Source: Streptomyces bluensis (lineage in GTDB: Bacteria; Actinomycetota; Actinomycetes; Streptomycetales; Streptomycetaceae). From it: 64,000 nt of DNA. A program made the translations under genes and the position numbers. Location of the stretch: assembly GCF_014650715.1 (NCBI RefSeq), contig NZ_BMVM01000001.1:248001-312000 (forward strand). The letters run 5' to 3'. Position 1 is the first letter of the stretch. Each line of letters begins with the position of its first letter. The notes under the pieces are model-generated. The model was not told the origin of the DNA. It did not search any database and saw only the letters and a program-made list of their open reading frames with translations. Below are positions 54,771 to 62,861 of the stretch, piece after piece.

Positions 54771-57700
54771 TCATGGCGAACCCGTCACAGTGACTGTGGC
54801 CGTGGCGCGATAGGTGGTTGCCGCCACGGTGCCCTTCACTTCGAAGGTGCCCGGCTCGGCGTACTGTTCCGGCTCCACCGGGTCCCAGGTGACGGCGACC
54901 CGGCTGTCCTTGGAGCCGTCGTTGTAGGTGGCCACCACGGTGGCCGGGAGCGCGGGCGCCGTGCCGGCCCGGGTGGTGACGTGCTCCTCGGCGATGCTCG
55001 TGATCTCCACCGCGTCGCTCTGCCGCACCCACACGGTCGCGGTCACGGGCTGCGCGGCCCGGTCGGCGAGACCGGTGATCCGTACGCTCGTGCCGCCCTC
55101 CGCGACCTGCTCCTCGGTGAGGGCGGGCCAGGCGACGGGCGAGCGCGCTGTGGAGCCGTCGGCGTAGACCAGCGTCACCTGTCCGGGCAGCTCGGGGATC
55201 GTGCCGCGTGGGGTGGGGACATGGACGTCGCGCACGGACTCCGGTGTCTCGGCGTACACCTTCCACTCCTGCACGCCGAGGGCCAGATTCGGATGGCCGG
55301 TCAGCCGGGCGCGCAGGGCCGTCGTCGTGACGGGAGTGAAGGTGGTCTTGTTGTAGCGGTCCGCGGCGGTGCCGTAGCCGCTGGGGGAGGCGACCTCGCG
55401 CCAGGTGTCGCCGTCGCGGTACTCGATGACCCAGGCCTCCGGCACTCCGACACCGTCGTCGGCGCCCGGCTGCGCGTCGCGGAAGAAGTACAGGTCGGAG
55501 CCGTCCACGCGGACCGGGTCGTCCCAGGTGTACTGGACCCACTGGGTGCCCTTCTGGGGCCAGCTGCCCCAGCGCGGGGCGTCGGCCGACGAGGCGGGTT
55601 CCCGGCCGTCGTTGATCGCCGCGACGGATTCCCAGCCGGAGGTGTAGGACGCGGTGGGTGTGGCGAAGGGTGCCACGTTCACCTGCCCGTCCGCGAGCTT
55701 CTCCGCCTTGACCACGACCTTCTTCGACGACTGCGACGCGCCGTCGGTGGCGGTGAGTTCGAGGGTGTAGGTGCCCGCCTCCGTGAACCGTGCGACGGTC
55801 GTCGGGGCGCGCGGGTCGTCGAAGATGACGGTGCCGCCTTCGGGTCCGTCCGTCGCCTTCCACGAGGCGGAGAGCTTCCGCTCCGGGAGCCCGTCGTCCT
55901 CGACGATCCCCGTCAGCCGGACCTGGCCCGGACGGCTGTACGTGGTGTCCCGCCACGCCTCGACGTACGGGGCGTGGTTCCGGAACGCCGGGGGACGGAC
56001 GCCGGTGGCGAACGCCTGGATCTCCTTCAGACCGCTGGTGTGTCCGTCCCGGTGGCGCATGAGCACCCGCAGCTTCCGGGTCGTCACCTGCTCGAAGCGC
56101 ACCTGGTTGAGGTTGGCTCTCGGGTTGACGGGCGTCTTGGCGGGGCGGGCCACGTCCTTCCACTGGTTGTCGCCGTCCTGGTACTGCACGGTGTAGAGGG
56201 CGGGTTCGGCGTATCCGCCCGGCCGTTTGTCGCTGGAGAAGTAGAGCCTGACGTCGTCCACCGCACGCTTTCGCCCGAAGTCGATCTCGTACCAGTCCTC
56301 GGTGTTGCCCGATCCTCGGGCGCCCCAGTACGGCTCGTTGATGGTGAAGCCGTCGACGGCCCCGGACACACCCCGCCCCTCGGCCTCGTGGGAGGCGCGG
56401 GCCGTGGCGCCGGTGGCGAGGTTCTCCTTCGCCGCGCCCGTCAGGTCGCGGCCGGCCTTGGCGAACAGGTCGGTGACGCGGTCCTTCCGGCCGTACTCGA
56501 CGTCCCTTGGCTCGGGCACACCGGTACGGAGTCCGGTGACGCGCGCCTTGCCGTCTCCGCCGTCGGGGAACGTCACCGTGCGGGTGGCGGGGTCGTAGAC
56601 GAGGTGGGTGAGGCGGTCGGCGGTGAAGGCGAGTTCTCCGTCGAGATAGACGGAGTAGCCCTCGGGGACCTGGCGGCCGTACGGCCGTTTCCCGTCGCCC
56701 GGTTCGTCCCACAGCACGGCCACGTCGGTGCCGCGGTAGTTGATGTCGGTGACGGCGAAGTGGGGCCAGTCGATGTCGATCGGCCACAGCTCGATCTTCC
56801 GGTCGTCGCGGGGCCGGAAGCCCATCGCGTCCTCGATCACCGTCCAGTTGGTGGTGCCCAGGATGGTGTGGTGGATCCAGGACCGGTAGCCGATCTTCTG
56901 CGGGTCGGCGCTGCCGTCGGCCCAGAACTCGTTCTGGTCGGGCCACCGGTTGTCGCCGTCGATGTAGTGGGCCCAGGCGTTCCAGGACAGCAGCTTCTTG
57001 TACCAGGTGCGGTCGATGTACTTGCTCGGGTACGTCCGCAGCACCGAGGAGAGGAAGCGGAAGGTGACGGTGGAGTTGATGACGGAGAAGTTGTTGCTCC
57101 CCGGGTGTCCCTGCTCCGCCGCTTCCGCCTTGTCGGCCTGGTTGGCCGTGAAGAACGGGAAGACGGGGTACTGCTCGGCGTCCGCCCACAGCCGCAGCGC
57201 TTCGAGGTACTGCGGGTCCTCGTCCGGCGTGGGCATCAGGCCGACGCTGTACGGGTAGTAGTTGTTGATCTCCTTCCAGGGCACCAGGGTGTCGCTGGCC
57301 ACGTGCCGGTGCTTGAGCAGCTTGTCCTTCGGGTCCCACAGGTACTTCAGGACCGCGTCCTTCACCCGTTGCGCGACGCCGCGCATCTCGTCGGCCTTGG
57401 CTTTCTCGCCGAGCAGGTCGTAGGCGCGGGCCGCCGCCGTGGCGTTGCTGAAGACATAGGCCGACTCGGCGCGGTCCAGGTTCCCCGGCCTCCAGTCGAA
57501 CGACACCGCGTCGGCATCGTTGCCGGTCATGGCTCCCCAGTCGTACTCGATCAGCCCGTTGCCGTCGTGGTCGTAGTTCTCCAGCTGGCCCTTGACGTCC
57601 TTCTCCGCGTACCGCGCCAGATTGCGCACGATGCCGTCGGGTCCGCCGTGCACCTGGTAGGAGCGCCAAGCCGCCTCGGAGATGTACTGGGTGTAGCTGT

Positions 57701-58916
57701 TCGACCAGTTCTCCGGGTCACCCGGGTTGTCGGTGTACTTGCCGTTCTTCGAGACCTCTCCGGCCGACACCCAGGGGCCGTACGCGTAGCTCGGGTCGCG
57801 CAGGTACTTGAGGTCGTCGACGAACATGCCGACGGTCAGCGCGATGGCGTTGTTGTAGCCGAGGGCGCCCTCCGTCGAGGTGGGGAACTGGTAGTCGCTG
57901 CCCGGGATGTCGGCGTCGAGGTAGTTGTACCGCAGCAGCCACCAGCGGTAGTACAGCGTCTTCTCGATGTTGTCGTCCGGGACGTCGAGGTACGGCAGGT
58001 TCTCGGCCCACCAGCGGTTGTACGTCTGCACGTGGGTACGGAAGGCGGCGGGCGGGGTGGCGGTGCGCACCGAGTCGTACTCGGTCCGGGAGCGGGCGAT
58101 CTCCTCGGTGACGAACCCGAGTTGGACCTTGGTGGTGACCCTGCCGCCGGCGGGCAGAGCGAGGGATCGTGTGAGGGCCTCGCCGTCCGGTGCGGGGGCC
58201 ATGCCGTCGCCGCTGAGTCGCGGGAAGACGGCGGTGAGGTTGTTCTTCGCGGCCGTCGCGCCGGTCAGTTCACGGCCTTCGGCGGTCGTGGTGTACGGGG
58301 ACGAGGCGCGTAGCGTGAGCTCGCGGCGGGCGGAACCCGTGTTGGTGACGGTCAGGTTCGTCACGGCGACGTTCGCGTCGGTGATGAACTTGGTCTGCGT
58401 CACCTTCAGCCCGCCGGCCTCGTGGGTGAACTCGCTGCGCCAGTGGCTGGGGGTCTGCGTCCTGGCGCCGGTGTCCTCGCGCAGGGTGAGGTTCTCGCCG
58501 TCCATGGACAGGGTGATGGTGTACGCGGAACGGTTGTCGATGCTCTCCCAGTAGGCGACCCTGCCGCCGAACCCGAGCCGGGACGGGTCGTGCTCCTTCA
58601 TGAACACCGCCCGGCCCCGCGTGAACAGCCAGTCGCCTGCCGGGTCCTGGCCCTTGCGGGCCAGCATCCGGTCCATCCAGAAGTCGGTGCCGTTCCCCGC
58701 CTTCCGGTCGGCCTCGTACTGGGCGCGCAGGGTGCGGCGGACGGTGAAGCCCGCGGGCAACTCCGGCACGGGCTCGGCCGATCCGGAGTAGACCGGGTAG
58801 CCGATCGCCGAGTTGTCCGCCTCGGCCTGGGCGGTGGCGGCGAGCGAGGCCAGCAGCCCGAGAGCCAGCGCCCCGGCCAGGATTCTGCGACGGTGCCGTC
58901 TTCGCGGTCCGTGCAC
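54771..58916 (-). CDS. Large secreted multidomain glycoside hydrolase ((alpha/alpha)6, discoidin, Ig-like)
   Basis: GTG 58916 behind GGAGG gives 1381 residues. Sec signal (about 1-31), then an N-terminal beta-sandwich (~40-300). The (alpha/alpha)6 barrel of MGH1/GH63-like type spans ~310-750 (YRWWLLRYNYLDADI, ENYDHDGNGLIEYDWGAM, YGRQVPEGY near its end). An F5/8-type C discoidin domain (~815-970), a PKD/Ig-like domain (~975-1065), a second discoidin-like domain (~1070-1210) and two bacterial Ig-like (Big_4-type) domains follow. I cannot name the GH family with certainty. Position between two GH127 genes makes an arabinose-containing plant glycan the likely substrate. Acidic catalytic residues cannot be assigned by eye. 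Confidence 0.8.
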   Translation of the reverse strand: MHGPRRRHRRRILAGALALGLLASLAATAQAEADNSAIGYPVYSGSAEPVPELPAGFTVRRTLRAQYEADRKAGNGTDFWMDRMLARKGQDPAGDWLFTRGRAVFMKEHDPSRLGFGGRVAYWESIDNRSAYTITLSMDGENLTLREDTGARTQTPSHWRSEFTHEAGGLKVTQTKFITDANVAVTNLTVTNTGSARRELTLRASSPYTTTAEGRELTGATAAKNNLTAVFPRLSGDGMAPAPDGEALTRSLALPAGGRVTTKVQLGFVTEEIARSRTEYDSVRTATPPAAFRTHVQTYNRWWAENLPYLDVPDDNIEKTLYYRWWLLRYNYLDADIPGSDYQFPTSTEGALGYNNAIALTVGMFVDDLKYLRDPSYAYGPWVSAGEVSKNGKYTDNPGDPENWSNSYTQYISEAAWRSYQVHGGPDGIVRNLARYAEKDVKGQLENYDHDGNGLIEYDWGAMTGNDADAVSFDWRPGNLDRAESAYVFSNATAAARAYDLLGEKAKADEMRGVAQRVKDAVLKYLWDPKDKLLKHRHVASDTLVPWKEINNYYPYSVGLMPTPDEDPQYLEALRLWADAEQYPVFPFFTANQADKAEAAEQGHPGSNNFSVINSTVTFRFLSSVLRTYPSKYIDRTWYKKLLSWNAWAHYIDGDNRWPDQNEFWADGSADPQKIGYRSWIHHTILGTTNWTVIEDAMGFRPRDDRKIELWPIDIDWPHFAVTDINYRGTDVAVLWDEPGDGKRPYGRQVPEGYSVYLDGELAFTADRLTHLVYDPATRTVTFPDGGDGKARVTGLRTGVPEPRDVEYGRKDRVTDLFAKAGRDLTGAAKENLATGATARASHEAEGRGVSGAVDGFTINEPYWGARGSGNTEDWYEIDFGRKRAVDDVRLYFSSDKRPGGYAEPALYTVQYQDGDNQWKDVARPAKTPVNPRANLNQVRFEQVTTRKLRVLMRHRDGHTSGLKEIQAFATGVRPPAFRNHAPYVEAWRDTTYSRPGQVRLTGIVEDDGLPERKLSASWKATDGPEGGTVIFDDPRAPTTVARFTEAGTYTLELTATDGASQSSKKVVVKAEKLADGQVNVAPFATPTASYTSGWESVAAINDGREPASSADAPRWGSWPQKGTQWVQYTWDDPVRVDGSDLYFFRDAQPGADDGVGVPEAWVIEYRDGDTWREVASPSGYGTAADRYNKTTFTPVTTTALRARLTGHPNLALGVQEWKVYAETPESVRDVHVPTPRGTIPELPGQVTLVYADGSTARSPVAWPALTEEQVAEGGTSVRITGLADRAAQPVTATVWVRQSDAVEITSIAEEHVTTRAGTAPALPATVVATYNDGSKDSRVAVTWDPVEPEQYAEPGTFEVKGTVAATTYRATATVTVTGSP

Positions 58917-58939
58917 GACTGCCTCCAGGTGAGCGTTGT

Positions 58940-60904
58940 CTACGGTTCCGTCGTCCGCGGCTCGGCCGTAGGCAGCCAGACGCGCATCGTCGAGGGCCCA
59001 CGGTTGGCCCAGGCGTGGTAGGGCACCAGAACGATGCCCGTGCGGTCGGCGTCCCTCGCCGCGGGACGGTCGAGCGGTTCGTACGGCCAGGCCGCATCGC
59101 TTCGTTCGGCGTGGACGTCGACCTCTCCGGCCGCGACGACGGTGCCGGCCGTGCCGCCCGGACCGTCCTCCGGTTCCACGGACGGATGCACCCGCACCGC
59201 GTCGACGTCCCGCCCGTGCGGCAGGTCCACGGACTCGGCGCAGTACACCAGCGGTCCCCGTTGGACGGCCACCGTGCCGCGTACCGCGTCGACGCGCGGA
59301 TCGGCCCGCACCCAGCGCGGTGTCACGGCCAGTTCCAGACGTACTTCGTCACCGGGGCGGAAGACCCGGGTGACCTCGGCGGTGCCCGGCGGGACGGCGC
59401 GGCGTGTCCCGTCCGGGCCGACCAGCGACGCGGTGGTGCCCGCCGTCCATGCGGGGACGCGCAGCGACAGGGTCCAGGGATGGTCCGGGGACCTGACGAC
59501 CCGCACGGTCACGGTCCCTCCGGACGGGTAGTCGGTGCGGACCCGGAGGGCGACACCGTGGCCGCCGGCGAGGGACGTGGCGATCTCCGCGTCCGCGTAC
59601 TGGTGCAGTTGCAGGCCGTGGTCGTCCGCCGTCGCCAGGTAGGCGGGCAGTTGGGCAAGAGTCCGCGCCACGTTGGTCGGGCAGCAGGACACCGCGAACC
59701 AGGGGGCGCGCAGGCTCGACTCGGCGCGTGGGCTGTCGGCGTCCGTGGCGGGGACGGTGCCTCGGGTGCGCCGGTGCAGGGTGTTGGCGTAGAAGAAGGC
59801 CCGGCCGTCCTCGGACGGGGAGGCCGCGACCACGTTGAACAGGGTCCGCTCGGCCAGGTCCGCGAAGCGCGGCTCTCCCGTGGCCAGCAGCAGCCGCCAG
59901 CTGAGCATCACGGAGGCGACCGCGGCGCAGGTCTCCGAGTAGGCGCGGTCCGGCGGCAGCACGAAGTCGTCGCCGAAGGACTCGTCACGGTGGTGCGAGC
60001 CCATACCGCCCGTCAGATAGGTCCGCCGTGCGACCGCCGCCTCCCACTGCCGTACGACCGCGGCGAACAGGGCGTCGTCCCCGGTCTCGACGGCGACGTC
60101 GACGGCGCCGGCCGCGAGGTAGAGGGCACGTACGGCGTGTCCGCGCAGCACGGTGGCGTCCCGCACGGGCACGTCGTCCTGGTAGTAGGCGCGGCCGAAC
60201 TCGATGTCGGCGAGCGTGTGGTGTCCGCGGCGGCCGACGAAGAGGGCCGCCTGGTCGAGGTAGCGCTGCTCCCCCGTCAGCCTGGCGAGTTCCACCAGGG
60301 CGGTCTCGATCCCCGGATGCCCGCAGACGCCCTCGATGCCGCCCCGGCCGAACGTGGCGCAGATGTGGTCGGCGGCTCGCCGGGCGATCTTCGTCAGCTC
60401 ACCCTCGCCCCGTGCTCTGGCCTGGGCCACACCGGCCTGGATGAGATGCCCGAAGCAGTAGAGCTCGTGGCCCCATTCGAGGTCGCTGTAGCGGGGCTGC
60501 TGTCCGGGGCGGCCGAAGGCGGTGTTCAGGTAGCCGTCCGGTTCCTGCGCGGGTGCGACGGCCTCGGTGAGCGCGGCCGCCTCCGCGTCGAGCGTGGTGG
60601 CCGCTCCGCCGCTCCCGGCCTCCCAGGCCATGGCTTCGAGGAGCTTGTAGATCTCGGAGTCCGCGAACTCCCGGCCCTTTCGGTCGCGGTGGACCCGGCC
60701 CTCGGCCGCGGCCCGGAAGTTGCCGGTCCAGCCGACGCGTTCCATCCAGTCACGGCAGTGGCCGAGTGTGGCGGTCGCGTTGGTGTGCCTGCGCCGGGCC
60801 CAGAAGCCCCCGGTGATCCTGACCTCGTCCAGGCCCAGCGGCCGCAGCCGTCCCCGGGTGGGCGCCACCGGCAGCACGGGCGGCCGCGTCGTGTTCTCCC
60901 TCAC
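58940..60904 (-). CDS. Cytosolic beta-L-arabinofuranosidase, GH127 (DUF1680)
   Basis: A GTG at 60904 (VRENTTRPPVLPV) gives 654 residues without a signal peptide, the usual family length. The barrel begins FWARRRHTNATATLGHCRDWMERVGW. The catalytic cluster is E324-x-C326 in AYSETCAAV and C407-C408 in FAVSCCPTN, the metal/nucleophile pattern of GH127. GHELYCFGHLIQAG and YLTGGMGSHHRDESFG also match. It should hydrolyse imported beta-L-arabino-oligosaccharides to L-arabinose. It lies 101 bp after the second permease and 23 bp before the large secreted hydrolase. Confidence 0.9.
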   Translation of the reverse strand: MRENTTRPPVLPVAPTRGRLRPLGLDEVRITGGFWARRRHTNATATLGHCRDWMERVGWTGNFRAAAEGRVHRDRKGREFADSEIYKLLEAMAWEAGSGGAATTLDAEAAALTEAVAPAQEPDGYLNTAFGRPGQQPRYSDLEWGHELYCFGHLIQAGVAQARARGEGELTKIARRAADHICATFGRGGIEGVCGHPGIETALVELARLTGEQRYLDQAALFVGRRGHHTLADIEFGRAYYQDDVPVRDATVLRGHAVRALYLAAGAVDVAVETGDDALFAAVVRQWEAAVARRTYLTGGMGSHHRDESFGDDFVLPPDRAYSETCAAVASVMLSWRLLLATGEPRFADLAERTLFNVVAASPSEDGRAFFYANTLHRRTRGTVPATDADSPRAESSLRAPWFAVSCCPTNVARTLAQLPAYLATADDHGLQLHQYADAEIATSLAGGHGVALRVRTDYPSGGTVTVRVVRSPDHPWTLSLRVPAWTAGTTASLVGPDGTRRAVPPGTAEVTRVFRPGDEVRLELAVTPRWVRADPRVDAVRGTVAVQRGPLVYCAESVDLPHGRDVDAVRVHPSVEPEDGPGGTAGTVVAAGEVDVHAERSDAAWPYEPLDRPAARDADRTGIVLVPYHAWANRGPSTMRVWLPTAEPRTTEP

Positions 60905-61005
60905 CAGTTCATGCCTTTGGTTGGTCCCTTCGGTCGTGGGTCCGCGGTGGTCGATGCGTGGTGGTCGTGCGGTGCCTGGTGGTCGGTGTGCGCCTGCTTC
61001 GGTCC

Positions 61006-61845
61006 TCATCCCTTGAGCGCGCCGGACATGAAGCCGCGTATGTAGTGCCGTTGCAGCAGCAGGAAGAGCAGGAGGCAGGGGACGGCGAGTACCACCACGC
61101 CCGCCTCGGTGGCGCCATAGTCGACGGCGCCCATGCTCTGCTGCCGCAGGTTCGCGACGGCCAGGGGCAGCGGTGCCTTCTCGCTGTCGGAGATGAGGAT
61201 CAGGGGCGCGATGAAGTCGTTCCAGGCCGCGAGGAAGGCGAAGAGTCCCACGGTGATCAGTCCCGGTCGCACCGCCGGGAGGAGGACCCGGCGCAGTGCG
61301 CCCGCCGTGCCGCAGCCGTCGACGAGTGCCGACTCCTCCAGTTCGCGTGGCACCGCCTCGAAGGAGATCCGCATCATGAAGGTGGCGAACGGCAGCTGGA
61401 ACATGGCCAGTACGAGGCTCAGCCCGATCAGCGAGTTCTGCAGATGGAGCCTGCCGAGCAGCACGTAGAGCGGGATGAGGAGCGTGGCGTACGGGACCAT
61501 GAGGATGGCCAGGGTGAGCAGGAACAGCAGGTTCCTGCCGGGGAAGTCGAAGCGGGCGAAGGCGTAACCGCCCAGCAGCGACACCCCGAGGGTCAGGGCG
61601 ACGGTCAGGGCCGAGACGACGGTGCTGTTGAGGAGGTACCGCCACAGTCCGGCGTCGTAGTCCAGCAGCGTCCTGTAGTTGCCGAGGCCGTAACCGGATT
61701 CCTGCGCGGTGCCGGGCTGTCCGCTGACCGAGGCCAAGGTGTTCCACAGCAGGGGGAACAGGAAGATGACGGCCAGACCTCCGGCGACAACGTAGTGAGG
61801 CGTCCGGCCCAGAGCGCGGGTGAGCACCGTGGTGTCCCTTCTCAT
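61006..61845 (-). CDS. Carbohydrate ABC transporter permease (MalG type)
   Basis: The 279-residue protein starts at ATG 61845. Six hydrophobic helices begin at HYVVAGGLAVIFLFPLLWNTL. The EAA motif ELEESALVDGCGTAGALRRVLLPAVRP contacts the ATPase. With the partner permease (22 bp upstream) and binding protein it forms a CUT1 oligosaccharide importer. No ATPase gene is seen in the window, so MsiK is the probable partner. Confidence 0.9.
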   Translation of the reverse strand: MRRDTTVLTRALGRTPHYVVAGGLAVIFLFPLLWNTLASVSGQPGTAQESGYGLGNYRTLLDYDAGLWRYLLNSTVVSALTVALTLGVSLLGGYAFARFDFPGRNLLFLLTLAILMVPYATLLIPLYVLLGRLHLQNSLIGLSLVLAMFQLPFATFMMRISFEAVPRELEESALVDGCGTAGALRRVLLPAVRPGLITVGLFAFLAAWNDFIAPLILISDSEKAPLPLAVANLRQQSMGAVDYGATEAGVVVLAVPCLLLFLLLQRHYIRGFMSGALKG

Positions 61846-61867
61846 GAGGCGGGTGTCGATGTGGGGG

Positions 61868-62764
61868 TCATGACTCGTCGGCGCGGCGCAGACCGCGGAA
61901 CTGAAGGGCGTTGAGCAGGAGCAGCACGCCCAGCACGATGATCGACAGGGCGGCCGCGGTGCCGAGGTTCAGCCGCTGGAAGGCCTCCCGGTAGATCAAC
62001 TGGACGACGGTCACCGTGCTGTTGTCCGGTCCGCCTTTGGTGAGGATGAAGAACTGGTCGAAGGCGAGCAGGGATCCGGTCACGCACAGCAGCAGGGTCA
62101 GGGCGAGGGACGGCCGCAGCAGCGGCAGCGTGACGGAGCGGAAGATCTGGCCGCGGCTCGCGCCGTCCATCCGGGCGGCCTCGTACACCTCGTGGGGGAT
62201 GCGCTGGAGACCCACGAGCAGGATCAGCATGTAGAAGCCCGCGAACTTCCAGACGATGAGGAACACGGTCGACAGCAGGGCGGACGTCGGCGAGCCGAGG
62301 AACGACACGGGGTCGTCGACGAGGCCGAGCGTGTCCAGGACCCGGCTGAGCGGGCCGGTGGTGGGGCTGTAGAGACCCCAGAACAGCAGGGAGGCGGAGG
62401 CCAGTCCCAGGGCGCTGGGCAGGAAGTAGACCGTACGGAAGAAGCCCGCTCCCGGGCGGGACTCCTGCACCAGCAGGGCGAGGAGGAGCGCGAGCCCGAG
62501 GAGAACGACCGTGACGATCACGGTGTAGAGGAGGGTGAAGCGCACCGCGGGCCAGAAGAGGGCGCTGTGGGTGACGTCGGTGTAGTTCTCGGGCGCGTTG
62601 ACCCCGCGGTCGCCCGCGAGCAGCGGCCAGTCGCTGAGCGACATCTGTCCGACGAGGAGCAGGGGCAGCACGAAGAAGACCGCGACGAACACGGCCGTGG
62701 GTGCCGCGTAGCCCATGCCCTTGACCGTGCGGGACCGCCACCAAGGGGGCGCCTTCACCTGCAT
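61868..62764 (-). CDS. Carbohydrate ABC transporter permease (MalF/UgpA type)
   Basis: ATG 62764 with GAGGAG upstream gives 298 residues; upstream extension is excluded by the poor coding look. Six membrane helices start at GYAAPTAVFVAVFFVLPLLLVG. The EAA loop is PHEVYEAARMDGASRGQIFRSVTLPLLRP. It is the partner of the downstream permease in the uptake of oligosaccharides, presumably beta-L-arabinosides. Confidence 0.9.
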   Translation of the reverse strand: MQVKAPPWWRSRTVKGMGYAAPTAVFVAVFFVLPLLLVGQMSLSDWPLLAGDRGVNAPENYTDVTHSALFWPAVRFTLLYTVIVTVVLLGLALLLALLVQESRPGAGFFRTVYFLPSALGLASASLLFWGLYSPTTGPLSRVLDTLGLVDDPVSFLGSPTSALLSTVFLIVWKFAGFYMLILLVGLQRIPHEVYEAARMDGASRGQIFRSVTLPLLRPSLALTLLLCVTGSLLAFDQFFILTKGGPDNSTVTVVQLIYREAFQRLNLGTAAALSIIVLGVLLLLNALQFRGLRRADES

Positions 62765-62861
62765 GGGTCTCCTCTGCCGTGGGACGTGGGAGGGGCGGTG
62801 CGGCGGGGTGCTGGGGGCAGGCTGGTGCCGTACCCCCTGGGGCCCGGCCCCCGGGGGCCGT

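Noticed and set aside
54676-57669. 997-codon frame on the minus strand inside the large hydrolase
   Set aside because: It is an out-of-frame shadow rich in Arg, Gly and Pro without motifs. The 54771-58916 frame has signal peptide and recognisable domains.
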